A DNA stretch of 50,784 nucleotides from Tannerella sp. Lineage in GTDB: Bacteria; Bacteroidota; Bacteroidia; Bacteroidales; Tannerellaceae. The position numbers and the translations under genes were made by a program. Location: NCBI GenBank assembly GCA_031272455.1, contig JAISTS010000115.1, forward strand, positions 1-50,784, read 5' to 3'. The stretch's first letter is position 1, and the number at the start of each line of letters is the position of its first letter. Below the pieces are notes generated by a model. That model was not told the DNA's origin. It ran no database searches and worked only from the letters and a program-made list of their open reading frames with translations. Below, piece after piece: positions 49,502 through 50,784 of the stretch.

Positions 49502-50500
49502 ATGGAGAAATTACGAACTGCGATTGTCGGTTTTGGTTTTATGGGCAAGACCCACGCCCTCAACATTTTAAAAAGCGACCTGATGACCCTTGCGGCTGTG
49601 GTTGACAAGCGTCCCGACGCACTCACGGCACAGACCGGCGGCAATATCGACACCGGTACATTCGACGCCGGAGCGCTCGACAACGTGAAACTGTACGCTT
49701 CGACGGAAGACTGTCTGAATAGCGAACAGATTGATTTAGTGTATGTTTGCGTACATACCCCGGCTCACTTCGAGACGGCGATGACGGCGCTGCGCCACGG
49801 AGCAAATGTTTTTATTGAGAAACCGTTTGTCATCGACGTTAGCGAAGGTATTTCGCTCATCAGCGAAGCCCGCAATCGCAATCTGCAGCTCGGAGTGGCT
49901 CACGTCGTCCGTTTTATGGCTCCATATATGCAGCTTAAGCGGATTTGCGATGAGGGCATTTACGGCAAACTGCGATTTCTGTCATTGACGCGCTTTGCGG
50001 GTGTTCCGGGCTGGGGCGACTGGCTGAAGATGCAGCGTGATTTCGGCAAATCGGGCGGCGCACTGTTCGACCTCGTTATCCACGATGTCGACTTCGCGCG
50101 TTATCTGCTCGGCGAACCGGACGAAATACACGCGACCATACTGCCCGGACTGCTAAGCCGACACGATTATGTCTGCACATTTTGGGATTACCCCGGACGC
50201 GACCTGCACGTGAAAATCGAAGGCGGCAACACTTTCCCGTCGAACTTCCCGTTTGAAGCATCGTACAAAGCTGTTTTCAGAGATGCTACGCTGATGTGGA
50301 CATCAAATGCAGGCTCCGAAATAAAAGTGATAACCGACGACGCCGTAACATCTATCCCGCTGGGCGATGCCACCGATGGCTATCGCGATGAAGGACAGTA
50401 TTTTGCGAAATGTATTCTCAATCGGCAATTTCCTGCAACCTGTAGCGCCCAATCTTCGCTCGATACGGTGAAAATTTGCCATCGGCTCGCCGACATTTAA
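49502..50500 (+). CDS. Gfo/Idh/MocA family oxidoreductase
   Basis: A 332-residue NAD(P)-dependent dehydrogenase. The N-terminal Rossmann fold has GFGFMG (10-15) and the conserved E106-K107-P108 in NVFIEKPFVID; VYVCVHTPAHFETAMTALRH precedes it. The C-terminal alpha/beta domain shows GGALFDLVIHDVDFARYLLG, where D and H are at the expected catalytic places. Such enzymes oxidise sugars, inositols or amino sugars; which one cannot be told. It is cytosolic with no signal peptide, and is a single gene with a convergent terminator downstream. Confidence 0.93.
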   Translation: MEKLRTAIVGFGFMGKTHALNILKSDLMTLAAVVDKRPDALTAQTGGNIDTGTFDAGALDNVKLYASTEDCLNSEQIDLVYVCVHTPAHFETAMTALRHGANVFIEKPFVIDVSEGISLISEARNRNLQLGVAHVVRFMAPYMQLKRICDEGIYGKLRFLSLTRFAGVPGWGDWLKMQRDFGKSGGALFDLVIHDVDFARYLLGEPDEIHATILPGLLSRHDYVCTFWDYPGRDLHVKIEGGNTFPSNFPFEASYKAVFRDATLMWTSNAGSEIKVITDDAVTSIPLGDATDGYRDEGQYFAKCILNRQFPATCSAQSSLDTVKICHRLADI

Positions 50501-50565
50501 CATTTATTAAGGTTTGACTGAGTTCTTTTGGGCGATTAACGAAGTGGCATCATTACACAAAAAAA

Positions 50566-50596
50566 TCCCCCTCAAAAGCACATTCTTCGAGGGGGA
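50566..50596 (-). terminator. Terminator of the minus-strand gene at the window end
   Basis: TCCCCCTC (50566-50573) pairs with GAGGGGGA (50589-50596). Read on the minus strand the stem is followed by TTTTTTTG, an ideal intrinsic terminator 50 bases after the stop codon at 50646-50648. It also lies between two convergent genes. Confidence 0.85.
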
Positions 50597-50645
50597 CATA
50601 AAATTCTATGAATAGCGAGTAATTATCTGAGTTTTTTTCGGTTTT

Positions 50646-50784
50646 TTATCCGTTATAGCGGCTCCAGTCCACATTGTGCATATCGCCGGAGGCGGCGAGT
50701 TCGCGGTGGAAGGCGAAGCAGCAATTCAGGTTTTGCGGCGTCTGTCCGGCGATGCCCATATTGAGGTATTCGTCGAGCAGCGGA
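50646..50784 (-). CDS. Unrecognised protein, C-terminal end (partial)
   Basis: The last 45 codons of a minus-strand gene, ending at TAA 50646-50648. The translation PLLDEYLNMGIAGQTPQNLN, then CCFAFHRELAASGDMHNVDW and SRYNG, has good codon use and a terminator behind it, so it is a real gene. I cannot name the family from so little. The rest lies beyond the window. Confidence 0.7.
   Translation of the reverse strand, partial: PLLDEYLNMGIAGQTPQNLNCCFAFHRELAASGDMHNVDWSRYNG

Overview
The window reads as a chromosome segment of a Bacteroidales (Bacteroidota) bacterium. The evidence is: many promoters with the family's TAnnTTTG -7 box, a SusC/SusD pair, type IX secretion parts (PorT, PorE-like), GLPGLI, DUF4831 and DUF5606 proteins, a long-form NusB, and almost no Shine-Dalgarno sequences. 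Most of it is moderately GC-rich, dense and housekeeping-like, with several visibly A+T-rich or disrupted insertions.

Layout. 1-174 is the 3' end of a methylmalonyl-CoA mutase gene. 175-4080 is an A+T-rich accessory block: a structured hairpin element, a single-chain restriction-modification protein, and a repeat field (a 139-bp element with inverted ends and two copies of a 242-bp hairpin-rich unit). 4149-9420 holds phosphohexomutase, tRNA-Gln (minus strand) and the rsfS-ftsH-cdsA group. 9407-10942 carries PorT and a small TM2-like membrane protein on the minus strand. 11162-14418 is a GH127 lipoprotein and a secreted zinc peptidase. 14535-18417 is a ferredoxin with a strong palindromic terminator, then nusB-yajC-ybbR-coaE-DUF5606.

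18420-21607 (minus) is a PstS-like lipoprotein, histidine kinase and response regulator, probably one signalling unit. 21756-22649 is a small accessory module, hicBA plus the tail of a DUF4143-type ATPase, bracketed by two copies of a 32-bp direct repeat. 22848-26203 is a GLPGLI / TonB-receptor-like pair with overlapping ends. 26207-29364 (minus) is DUF4831, a POT peptide transporter and MscL.

29688-39301 is a glycan-use locus: a GH-like lipoprotein of unassigned family, SusC, SusD, a LamG/ConA-like surface lipoprotein and a GH29 alpha-L-fucosidase. queA overlaps the fucosidase gene, and PorE-like OmpA lipoprotein follows. 42569-46558 is a variable region: two unknown minus-strand genes, a possible winged-helix protein, a 5'-truncated phage-type PBECR nuclease fragment and a short gene broken by an in-frame stop. 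The end carries MFS transporter and folC (minus), a Gfo/Idh/MocA oxidoreductase, and the 3' end of an unrecognised minus-strand gene with its terminator.

The strongest candidates for something undescribed are the structured element ahead of the single-chain restriction-modification gene, the 32-bp repeats around hicBA, the unassigned GH-like lipoprotein in the glycan locus, and the unknown regulator-like gene that overwrites the 5' end of the PBECR nuclease fragment. All assignments are from reading the sequence; no database search was possible.
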